5,268 nucleotides of DNA from an uncultured Rhodospirillales bacterium (GCA_937127205.1 CAKZLS010000133.1:1-5268), one strand, 5' to 3'. Numbered from the stretch's first letter, positions 1 through 5,241 are shown. Notes: generated by a model from the letters alone, not told the origin. Made by a program: numbers and translations.

Positions 1-116
1 CCGTTGTATTCGACGCCGATCCTGCTTTCGTCGCCGTTCATCACCTGCTGCGCATGTCGCTCATCCTGATCGCCGCCCCGGTGGTCGGAAGCATGACCAA
101 GCGCCGTGCCCGTTGA
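1..116 (+). CDS. C-terminal end of an AbrB/AmoA-like membrane protein (5' truncated)
   Basis: Only the last 37 codons are inside the window; the reading frame starts at base 3 and ends at TGA 114-116. The visible peptide has the segment DPAFVAVHHLLR, then a hydrophobic helix (SLILIAAPVVGSM) and a short basic tail (TKRRAR). An 'FVA.HHLLR' motif followed by a last membrane helix is what I recall at the C-terminus of the AbrB/AmoA-like family (COG3180), polytopic membrane proteins often mislabelled as ammonia monooxygenase or AbrB regulators. Their function is poorly known. The basic tail fits a cytoplasmic C-terminus. A 90-bp gap without an evident terminator separates it from the transporter gene downstream on the same strand, so co-transcription is possible. 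The assignment rests on a short fragment. Confidence 0.65.
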   Translation, partial: VVFDADPAFVAVHHLLRMSLILIAAPVVGSMTKRRAR

Positions 117-206
117 CAGTGCCTGCCCGGCTCATCGGCGCGCACGTGTTTCCGGCATGTTCCTCCGTTAGACCCCGGCTCCGAGACACGCTATACCGGG
201 CGGGCG

Positions 207-1169
207 ATGACCGCCATCCTGACCTTGCTCGCCCGATACGCCACGCTCATTCTTGCCGCGGGCGTATTCGCGGGTTTGGCGTGGCCGGATCTTGCCGCCG
301 CATTGGGTCCGCTGTTGGCGCCGTCGGTGTGGGGGCTGTTGTTCCTGGCGGCGCTTCGCCTGGACTGGGCCGAGGTCGTGGCTCAAGGACGCCGGCCGCT
401 GGCGGTCGCCGCCGTCGTCGGCTGGCTCTTGGTGGTTTCGCCCGCGGTCATGGCCGCTTTGATGTGGTGGATCACGGAGATCGGGTCGACGGGTGTGCCG
501 GCGGGTCTGGTGGCCGCTTTGGTGCTGATGGCGGCGGCCCCGCCGATCATGTCGTCGCCGGCGTTGTCGGTGCTGCTCGGGCTCAACGGTTCGCTCAGTA
601 TGGTCGTGATGGTATCGGCGACCATCCTGGCGCCTCTGGTGCTGCCCATCGTCGCCCTGGAGATTCTCGGTTTGCCGCTGGCAATGGGAGCGGGCGACCT
701 GATCCTGCGCCTCGGCGCGATGATTGGCAGCGCTCTTCTGGCCGCGGTCTTCGTCCGTCGGCTTGCGGGTCCCGGCGGCTTGGCGCGCAACGCGATCCGA
801 ATAGATGCCGCTGCGGTCATTCTTATGGTGCTGTTCGCTATCGCCATCATGGATGGCGTCACCCAGCGGTCCATGGAGGAGCCGGCGCACGTCTTGCTGT
901 TCCTTGCGGCCACATTCGCCGCCTACGTGGGTCTCCAGTGTGCCGGCGCCGCCGCTTTCGCTCTGCTTGGACGTCGCGCGGCCCTGACCGTGGGTTTTTC
1001 CAGCGGTAACCGTAACATGGCATTGCTGCTGGCAGTGTTGCCGGCAGGTGCGGATCCGGACATCGCGCTCTACTTCGCGCTGGGGCAGCTTCCCATATAC
1101 ATCTTGCCCATGGTGCTGAAGCCGATTTACCGCCGGCTGCTCTCCGACCGATCAGAAACTCAGATCTAA
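207..1169 (+). CDS. BASS-superfamily transporter (bile acid:sodium symporter-like), 10 TM
   Basis: This 320-residue protein is almost entirely hydrophobic, with about ten predicted membrane helices (roughly 5-25, 30-51, 65-90, 98-122, 130-152, 165-185, 200-217, 227-254, 262-280, 286-308), the usual size and count for BASS transporters. The APPIMSSPALSVLLGLN segment (111-127) and the GFSSGNRNMALL segment (263-274) sit where the family has its two discontinuous 'crossover' helices. The ending YFALGQLPIYILPM followed by a basic KPIYRR is also BASS-like. It should move an organic anion across the inner membrane; the substrate cannot be read. The second crossover region lacks the Glu and Gln that bind sodium in characterised members, so sodium coupling is doubtful. 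ATG 207 has only a weak G-rich ribosome site (GGGCGGGCG) just upstream. Its TAA overlaps the stop codon of the convergent gene by 4 bases. Confidence 0.82.
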   Translation: MTAILTLLARYATLILAAGVFAGLAWPDLAAALGPLLAPSVWGLLFLAALRLDWAEVVAQGRRPLAVAAVVGWLLVVSPAVMAALMWWITEIGSTGVPAGLVAALVLMAAAPPIMSSPALSVLLGLNGSLSMVVMVSATILAPLVLPIVALEILGLPLAMGAGDLILRLGAMIGSALLAAVFVRRLAGPGGLARNAIRIDAAAVILMVLFAIAIMDGVTQRSMEEPAHVLLFLAATFAAYVGLQCAGAAAFALLGRRAALTVGFSSGNRNMALLLAVLPAGADPDIALYFALGQLPIYILPMVLKPIYRRLLSDRSETQI

Positions 1170-1564
1170 AGCGGTTCTCTCTCACCGGCGAGTGCGGCTT
1201 CGATTGTGGCCGTCAACCATTCAGCTCGCGATCGTCCGGCGGCGGTGGCGGTTTGGTCGATGACCCGCAGCAAGTGGCGGTCCACCTCGATGACCACGGT
1301 CGCCGGTTTGTCGCGGAACATCTCCTCCGCGATATCGCGCTTTCCGCGGGTCTCCAGCCATTTGAGGGCCATATCGTCGGTGAACGGCATCAGCAACGCG
1401 CCATCCTGCCCGTGGGTTTCGTGTTCTTCCACCAGGAAAAACTCGCCGGCCCTGGACCGGTAGAGCGCGGTCACTCTGCGCGTATGGGTCGTGTCCACTT
1501 CGTGGGACGCGATCAGCCTTGCGTCTTCGGTGTCGTAAGTTTGTCCGTCGATATCCCGTTTCAT
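1166..1564 (-). CDS. Small two-part protein with probable C-terminal ribbon-helix-helix DNA-binding segment
   Basis: This 132-residue soluble protein has no signal peptide. Residues 1-75 look like a small beta-rich domain found in several accessory proteins: DGQTYDTEDARLIAS, then LYRSRAGEFFLVEEHET, then a 'MPFTDDMALKWLETRG' segment. I recognise this arrangement (ID G.TYDT..A..IA / LYR...G.FFL / L..E.A..WLE) but it has no firm function. Residues 88-125 match a ribbon-helix-helix fold: a short strand (TVVIEV, 89-94), helix A (RHLLRVIDQTATAAG, 96-110), a turn at GRSR, and helix B (RAEWLTATIEAALAG, 113-127). Such proteins usually dimerise and bind operator DNA, as antitoxins or autoregulators. 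No toxin-like partner lies beside it. The RNA start ATG (1562-1564) follows an AGGGGC motif 8 bases upstream. It is convergent with the BASS gene and divergent from the DUF3750 gene. Confidence 0.72.
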   Translation of the reverse strand: MKRDIDGQTYDTEDARLIASHEVDTTHTRRVTALYRSRAGEFFLVEEHETHGQDGALLMPFTDDMALKWLETRGKRDIAEEMFRDKPATVVIEVDRHLLRVIDQTATAAGRSRAEWLTATIEAALAGEREPL

Positions 1565-1698
1565 CGAGCTTGCCCCTATTCGTCGAGTTGCCGATCGTTA
1601 CAAGGCCGTGACAGTTTGCTTTATTCTTGGCGTTGCGGCAACCGCGGGCTGCCGCTCGGCCATTGCGCGATAACCTGGCGCGGCCCATTTTCTGCCTT

Positions 1699-1712
1699 AT
1701 TTCAATTGAAAT
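1699..1712. promoter_or_regulatory. Perfect 14-bp AT-rich palindrome, candidate operator
   Basis: ATTTCAATTGAAAT reads the same on both strands with no mismatch and no spacer. It stands in GC-rich DNA between two divergent genes, 135 bp upstream of the DNA-binding gene's start codon and 142 bp upstream of the DUF3750 start. A dimeric regulator could bind it. Which protein does so is not shown; the adjacent ribbon-helix-helix protein is one candidate. Confidence 0.35.
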
Positions 1713-1765
1713 CGTGGCAAGGCGCGCGGTTTTTGGTGGTAACCGGATTTGTTCCCGGCGAAAAA

Positions 1766-1794
1766 GTCACAATATGACACAATGACGGTCCGTC
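1766..1794. repeat. Cluster of short GTCA/TGAC repeats, possible regulator binding site
   Basis: GTCA-CAATA-TGAC (1766-1778) is an interrupted inverted repeat. CACAATATGAC (1768-1778) is nearly repeated directly as CACAATGAC (1778-1786). An interrupted palindrome GACGG-T-CCGTC follows at 1784-1794. The cluster lies 60-88 bases before the DUF3750 start codon, a typical position for an operator or activator site. The function is inferred only. Confidence 0.3.
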
Positions 1795-1843
1795 CCGTTT
1801 CAATGAATGCGGTTCTTTGACAGGGCGAGGTTCCCGGCCTTCC

Positions 1844-1848
1844 GGAGG
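1844..1848 (+). promoter_or_regulatory. Strong Shine-Dalgarno site for the DUF3750 gene
   Basis: GGAGG is placed 5 bases before ATG 1854-1856. It is the best ribosome-binding site in the window and fixes the start of this gene. The start also opens directly into a clean Sec signal peptide. Confidence 0.75.
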
Positions 1849-1853
1849 ACGGA

Positions 1854-2576
1854 ATGACATGGCGAAAAATTACCGCCGCAATTTTGGTTGCGGTTATGAC
1901 GGCGGGTTTTGCGATGGCGGCTGATTGGCGGACGGCGAGCCGTGACTCAGCCGGAATCGCGCCCGATCCCCAGGCGGTGCCGGAGGCGGTGGTGCAGGTT
2001 TACGCCGCGCGCGCCTGGGGTTGGCGGGGCCGCTTCGCCGTCCATACCTGGATCGCCGTCAAGCCGGCCGGGGCGCCCGCTTTTACGGTGTACGAGGTGA
2101 TCGGTTGGCGTGCTTACCACGGCCAGTCGGCGCTTGCCGTCCACAACAGGCCCCCCGATGGCCGCTGGTTCGGCGCCGAGCCGGAACTCCTGTTCGATCT
2201 GCGCGGCCGCGGTGTCGATGATGTTATCGAACGCATCGACCTTGCCGCCCGATCCTACCCTTACGCGGATGGCTACCACGCCTGGCCGGGCCCCAACAGC
2301 AACACCTTCACCGCTTACGTCAGCCGCGCCGTTCCGGAGCTGATTGTCGATCTGCCGCCGACGGCCATCGGCAAGGATTATCTATCGGGTTCGTTCGTTG
2401 CCAAAACGCCGAGTGGCAGCGGCTTTCAGGTCTCGTTGTTCGGGCTTGTCGGGATGATGGTGGCGCTCGATGAGGGTCTCGAGGTCAATGTTCTGGGGTT
2501 GGTGTTCGGCGTTGACCCCAACGACCTGGCGGTGAAGTTGCCGATGATCGGGAAGCTCGGTTTCTCCTCGAGGTAA
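1854..2576 (+). CDS. DUF3750 family exported protein of unknown function
   Basis: This 240-residue protein starts with a classical Sec signal peptide: basic MTWRK, a hydrophobic core at about 6-19, and an AMA-AD signal peptidase I site cleaving after residue 22. The mature part should be periplasmic. The conserved blocks are those I know from DUF3750: VYAARAWGWRG (50-60), FAVHTWIAVKP (61-71), YEVIGWR (80-86), DGRWFG (102-107), ELLFDLRG (111-118), then YHAWPGPNSNTFTAY (141-155) and ELIVDLPPTAIGKDY (162-176). No biochemical role is established for the family that I can name. The last ~50 residues include a hydrophobic stretch (FQVSLFGLVGMMVAL, 191-205) that may be a buried helix or weak membrane contact. 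H64 and the NSNTF motif resemble the layout of circularly permuted papain-like (NlpC/P60) folds, which is speculation. It has its own GGAGG and sits divergent from the DNA-binding gene. Confidence 0.85.
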   Translation: MTWRKITAAILVAVMTAGFAMAADWRTASRDSAGIAPDPQAVPEAVVQVYAARAWGWRGRFAVHTWIAVKPAGAPAFTVYEVIGWRAYHGQSALAVHNRPPDGRWFGAEPELLFDLRGRGVDDVIERIDLAARSYPYADGYHAWPGPNSNTFTAYVSRAVPELIVDLPPTAIGKDYLSGSFVAKTPSGSGFQVSLFGLVGMMVALDEGLEVNVLGLVFGVDPNDLAVKLPMIGKLGFSSR

Positions 2577-2610
2577 AGACCGAACCGGATCTCTCTACAA
2601 TCCTGCGGCC

Positions 2611-2634
2611 CCGCCGGGCCTTGTCTCCCGGCGG
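2611..2634 (+). promoter_or_regulatory. Strong GC hairpin in the leader of the DjlA-like gene
   Basis: CCGCCGGG (2611-2618) pairs perfectly with CCCGGCGG (2627-2634) around the 8-base loop CCTTGTCT. A weaker outer CTG/CAG pair (2603-2605 with 2635-2637) could extend it. No run of T follows, so it is not a standard intrinsic terminator of the DUF3750 gene. It may stop RNA processing or decay from the 3' side, or act as a leader element, because it lies 47 bases before the next start codon. Six loop bases are complementary to the ribosome-binding zone of the next gene. Confidence 0.45.
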
Positions 2635-2681
2635 CAGCCCGTTATGGTGTAGGCAAAAGAGCGATCTGGATAGAGACAACC

Positions 2682-3443
2682 ATGAGTATCTGGGGAAAGG
2701 TTATCGGCGGCTTTGCGGGGTTCGCGGTTGGCGGACCGTTGGGAGCCTTGATCGGCGGCTTCGCCGGCCATGCCGTCGACAAGATCCGGGGCGCACAGGA
2801 GGCGCCGGAGCAACTGGAGGGTCCCGAAGAGACGGCGGGTCCAAGCGGCGCCAAGCAGGTGGCCTTCACGGTCGCCGTGATCGTGCTCGGCGCCAAGATG
2901 GCCAAGGCCGACGGAGCCGTCAGCCGCGCCGAGGTCGAGGCGTTCAAGCTGGTCTTTCAAATTCCGCCGCAGGACGTGAAGAACGTCGGCCGCATCTTCG
3001 ACATGGCGAAAAAAGACGCCAGGGGCTTCGAACCCTACGCCAAGCAGATCGCGTGGATGTTCCGCAACGAGCCGGCGGTGCTCGAAGAATTGCTGGCGGG
3101 CCTGTTTCATATCGCCCGCGCCGATGGCACCGTCAAACAGTCCGAGATTGATTACCTCCACAAAGTGAGCCGGATCTTCGGGCTCGACCAGCAATCGTTC
3201 GAGCGCGTGCGCGCCATGTTCCTGGGCGCCGACAAGTCGGATCCTTATGAAGTCCTCGGCATCAGCCGTAACAAGAGTAACGACGAAATCAAGAAGGCCT
3301 ATCGCAAGCTGATCCGGGAAAACCATCCCGATACCCTGGTCGCCCAGGGCATGCCCGAGGAATTCGTCAAGGTCGCCAACCAACGCATGGCGGCGATCAA
3401 TGCCGCATATGACGAGATTGAAAAGCAGCGTGGCATAAAATAG
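2682..3443 (+). CDS. djlA: DjlA-like membrane-anchored J-domain co-chaperone (TerB + DnaJ domain)
   Basis: The 253-residue protein has three parts in the DjlA order. Residues 3-34 form a glycine-zipper membrane anchor starting SIWGKVIGG and ending GGFAGHAVDK, very like the E. coli DjlA N-terminus (WGKIIG...GH..DK). Residues about 58-182 are a TerB-like helical domain with its twin acidic motifs KADGAVSRAE (75-84) and RADGTVKQSE (146-155). Residues 187-250 are a C-terminal J domain: DPYEVLGI, a basic helix II (DEIKKAYRKLIRE), the HPD triad at 215-217, and helix III with the NAAYDEIEK ending. J domains stimulate the ATPase of DnaK through HPD; here on the cytoplasmic face of the inner membrane. 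E. coli DjlA is 271 residues, so this is full length. The SD is weak (AGAG at 2672-2675). Fifty-seven bases separate it from the transporter downstream. Confidence 0.9.
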   Translation: MSIWGKVIGGFAGFAVGGPLGALIGGFAGHAVDKIRGAQEAPEQLEGPEETAGPSGAKQVAFTVAVIVLGAKMAKADGAVSRAEVEAFKLVFQIPPQDVKNVGRIFDMAKKDARGFEPYAKQIAWMFRNEPAVLEELLAGLFHIARADGTVKQSEIDYLHKVSRIFGLDQQSFERVRAMFLGADKSDPYEVLGISRNKSNDEIKKAYRKLIRENHPDTLVAQGMPEEFVKVANQRMAAINAAYDEIEKQRGIK

Positions 3444-3500
3444 GAAAGAGGCTCAAGCGCCGCCCAATCCCTCTCCTCCTGGCCTCGGAAAACCCAATTC

Positions 3501-4403
3501 ATGAAGCCGCTTGATTTCGCCGCCGCCCTGGCGGTGATCCTGATCTGGGCGATGAACTTCATCGTCGGCAAGGTCGCCGTCGGCCAGATCCCGCCCAATC
3601 TGTTGCTGGCCGTCCGGTTCGCACTAGTGGCCGTTCTGCTGTTGCCTTTCCTGCGGCCTCCTGGGAAGTCGTGGTGGTTGATCCTGGCCATGTCGGTGGT
3701 GCTCGGCGGGTTGCATTTCGGTCTGCTGTTTTCCGGGCTGCGGGGCGTGGAGGCCGGCCTCGCCGCCATCGCCATTCAGCTCTCCGTACCGTTCAGTCTG
3801 CTGTTGGCCACCATCGTCTACCGCGAGCGGGCCAGCGTCCTGCAGTATGTGGGAATCGTCGTGGCCTTCGTCGGCGTCTACTTGCTGGGCGGCGATCCCG
3901 CCACCGTGCCGAGCGTGATCCATCTTGTCATGGTGGTCGCATCGGCTTTCGCGTGGGCGGTGGCCAACATGATCATCAAGCGGATCGGCGACATCAACGT
4001 CTTCGTCCTTAATGCTTGGTTCGCCGTGTTTGTCCTGCCGCAGTTCGCCATCGCCAGCGCGCTGTTCGAGCACGGACAGCTGCAGGCGCTGGAAAATGCC
4101 GACTGGCGCGCTTGGGGCGGTATCGTGTTCATGGCGGTCGCCGCATCCATCACCGCTTACGGACTGTGGTACTATCTGATCCGAAAATACGAGGTGAACC
4201 GGGTGGTGCCGCTGATGTTGCTGGCGCCTGTACTAGCGGTGTTTTTGGCGGCGTTGCTCCTCGATGAGCCGCTGACCGTGCGAATTCTGTTCGGCGGGCT
4301 GGTCACGCTTTCCGGCGTTGCGATGATCCACGTCTTCAGGCCGTCACCGCCATCGCCGCCTCCCGATCCCCCTCCTGCCCCCTCTCAAGCACCGGTGGTC
4401 TGA
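3501..4403 (+). CDS. EamA/DMT-superfamily metabolite exporter, 10 TM
   Basis: The 300-residue protein is a tandem of two EamA units with ten helices (roughly 7-27, 33-51, 58-80, 85-106, 114-130, 140-160, 167-190, 203-226, 234-254, 258-278). Repeat 1 carries WAMNFIVGKVAVGQIPPNLLLAVRF near its start; repeat 2 carries YGLWYYLIRKYEVNRVVPLMLLAPV and LLLDEPLT near its end. These match E. coli EamA (YdeD, an O-acetylserine/cysteine exporter) as I remember it better than the average family member, but the substrate is not proven, so no symbol is given. The tail after residue 280 is unusual: proline-rich, with PPPDPPP at 286-292. The ribosome site before ATG 3501 is poor (CGGAAAA, 10 or more bases away). 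The stop TGA overlaps the next ATG by one base. Confidence 0.88.
   Translation: MKPLDFAAALAVILIWAMNFIVGKVAVGQIPPNLLLAVRFALVAVLLLPFLRPPGKSWWLILAMSVVLGGLHFGLLFSGLRGVEAGLAAIAIQLSVPFSLLLATIVYRERASVLQYVGIVVAFVGVYLLGGDPATVPSVIHLVMVVASAFAWAVANMIIKRIGDINVFVLNAWFAVFVLPQFAIASALFEHGQLQALENADWRAWGGIVFMAVAASITAYGLWYYLIRKYEVNRVVPLMLLAPVLAVFLAALLLDEPLTVRILFGGLVTLSGVAMIHVFRPSPPSPPPDPPPAPSQAPVV
4394..4398 (+). promoter_or_regulatory. Shine-Dalgarno-like site for the amidase gene inside the exporter gene
   Basis: GGTGG lies 4 bases before the ATG at 4403-4405 and within the last codons of the exporter. With the TGATG stop/start overlap it supports re-initiation by ribosomes finishing the exporter, which sets the amidase start. 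Confidence 0.5.
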
Positions 4404-5083
4404 TGAAACTCCGCGTCTCTCCGTCGCCCAATTTCGATGCTCGTACCGACGACGTCCCGATCGACATGCTGGTGCTGCACTACACCGGAATGGAAACCGC
4501 CGAGGCCGCCCGCGCCCGGCTGTGCGATCCCGAGGCCGCGGTCAGCGCGCACTACCTGATCGACGAAGACGGAGCCGTCACCCGGCTGGTGGAGGAAGCC
4601 CACCGCGCCTGGCACGCCGGCCTCTCGTATTGGCGCGGGCACACCGGCATCAACGCGCGTTCCATCGGCATCGAACTGGTCAACCCCGGCCATGAATTCG
4701 GCTATCGTCCGTTCCCCGAGGCGCAAATGGCGGCCCTGACCGACCTCGCCTTGGACATCGTCGGTCGCCACGCCATTCCCGCCCGCAACGTGGTCGGCCA
4801 TTCCGACGTGGCGCCGCGGCGAAAGATGGATCCGGGCGAACTGTTCGACTGGCAAGGGCTCGCCGCCGCTGGCGTCGGCCTGTGGCCGGCGGAGTCCGAC
4901 GACTGCCTGATGGACCCGGATATCATCCGCGACATGCTCGCGGACTACGGCTACGAAACCGAGAACCGGTTCAACACCCTCCAGGCCTTCCAGCGCCACT
5001 TCCGCCCCGCCCGCGTCAACGGCCGCATCGACTTCGAAACCGCTCGGCTGCTGAAAGGGCTGCTGGAGATGTGCGGGGATTGA
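4403..5083 (+). CDS. N-acetylmuramoyl-L-alanine amidase (Amidase_2, AmpD/AmiD type) with C-terminal PG-binding-like domain
   Basis: This 226-residue zinc amidase cleaves the bond between N-acetylmuramic acid and L-alanine in peptidoglycan or its fragments. Zinc ligands are visible as H26 (VLHYTG), H133 (VGHSDVAP) and D143 (KMDPG). E91 (SIGIELVNPG) is the expected catalytic Glu, and K141 occupies the place of the transition-state Lys two residues before the Asp ligand. The H133-D143 spacing of 10 equals that of AmpD. Other family marks are SAHYLIDEDG (48-57) and AWHAG (69-73). Residues about 170-224 (DPDIIRDMLADYGY...LQAFQRHFRP...GRIDFETARLLKGLL) look like a PG_binding_1 three-helix domain. 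No signal peptide or lipobox is present, so a cytoplasmic muropeptide-recycling role like AmpD is more likely than the periplasmic role of E. coli AmiD, although overall similarity seems closer to AmiD. The gene overlaps the exporter by one base. Confidence 0.92.
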   Translation: MKLRVSPSPNFDARTDDVPIDMLVLHYTGMETAEAARARLCDPEAAVSAHYLIDEDGAVTRLVEEAHRAWHAGLSYWRGHTGINARSIGIELVNPGHEFGYRPFPEAQMAALTDLALDIVGRHAIPARNVVGHSDVAPRRKMDPGELFDWQGLAAAGVGLWPAESDDCLMDPDIIRDMLADYGYETENRFNTLQAFQRHFRPARVNGRIDFETARLLKGLLEMCGD

Positions 5084-5097
5084 GGACGCGCGCGGCA

Positions 5098-5112
5098 GGG
5101 GGAGGGGGGGGG
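5098..5112 (+). repeat. G-rich tract (G5-A-G9) after the amidase gene
   Basis: A run of five G, one A and nine G starts 14 bases after the amidase stop codon. The last GGGGTT (5109-5114) can pair with AACCCC (5135-5140) across a 20-base loop, a weak hairpin with no T-run after it. Such homopolymers are prone to length change and sequencing error. No gene uses it here. Confidence 0.5.
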
Positions 5113-5183
5113 TTAAAAGCAAAAAGTCGATATCAACCCCAAGCACAGTAGAATTTCACCCCGCATCGCCGTCACGCACGTCC

Positions 5184-5215
5184 CGTCATTGCGAGCCGAA
5201 AGCGCGGCAATCCAG
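5184..5215 (+). repeat. REP-like dispersed repeat unit, left copy
   Basis: The unit begins CGTCATTGCGAG and ends CGGCAATCCAG, with internal inverted ends ATTGC (5188-5192) and GCAAT (5207-5211). I recognise the CGTCATTGCGAG...GCAATCCAG pattern as a palindromic intergenic repeat frequent in several bacterial genomes, including alphaproteobacteria. It probably forms RNA or cruciform hairpins. No open reading frame lies in it. Confidence 0.65.
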
Positions 5216-5241
5216 CGCCACCGCTTGGCTCAGGCGCCGAA

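Larger units (their letters stand above)
1565..1853. other. Divergent intergenic region (289 bp)
   Basis: No convincing gene lies here. The region separates the leftward DNA-binding gene from the rightward DUF3750 gene and so should hold both promoters. It is visibly richer in A+T than its flanks around 1685-1815 (TTATTTCAATTGAAATCG, AAAAAGTCACAATATGACACAATGAC). It contains a hairpin-forming GCGGCA/TGCCGC pair (1635-1640 with 1650-1655, 9-base loop), a 14-bp palindrome and a short-repeat cluster, listed separately. No sigma-70 promoter with good -35 and -10 boxes at proper spacing was found for either direction. A TTGACA at 1817-1822 has no matching -10 box. Confidence 0.6.

Noticed and set aside
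168..890. Long minus-strand open frame (240 codons) opposite the BASS transporter
   Set aside because: Its product is rich in Arg, His, Gln and Asp with no domain; this is a typical shadow of a GC-rich membrane gene.
113..1009. Plus-strand open frame of 298 codons overlapping the transporter
   Set aside because: It has low-complexity Gly/Arg content and lies in another frame of a clear ten-helix protein.
1166..1564. Toxin-antitoxin pair based on the ribbon-helix-helix gene
   Set aside because: No small toxin-like gene (ParE, RelE, MazF or PIN type) lies next to it on the same strand within the window.
1253..1777. Plus-strand open frame across the DNA-binding gene and the intergenic region
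   Set aside because: There is no ribosome site, signal or recognisable motif, and it is opposite a protein with a coherent fold.
1817..1845. TTGACA as a -35 box for the DUF3750 gene
   Set aside because: The bases 17 positions downstream (TTCCGG) do not resemble a -10 box and would place the start of transcription at the SD.
2621..2648. TTGTCT-16-TATGGT as a promoter for the djlA-like gene
   Set aside because: Each box matches only four of six consensus bases and the -35 lies inside the hairpin loop; too weak to annotate.
2595..3383. Minus-strand frame of 262 codons opposite the DjlA-like gene
   Set aside because: The plus strand shows an intact HPD J domain and TerB motifs; the minus product is shadow sequence.
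3442..3480. AGGA-A-AGAGG / CCTCT-CC-TCCT hairpin between the djlA-like and exporter genes
   Set aside because: It has short arms, an internal loop and an 18-base loop without a T-run, so it is not credible as a terminator.
5098..5112. G-quadruplex in the G-rich tract
   Set aside because: G5-A-G9 supplies only about three separable G3 runs, so a stable four-run quadruplex is not evident.
4385..5146. Minus-strand frame of 253 codons opposite the amidase
   Set aside because: All zinc-site residues and family motifs are on the plus strand; codon bias explains the open antisense frame.
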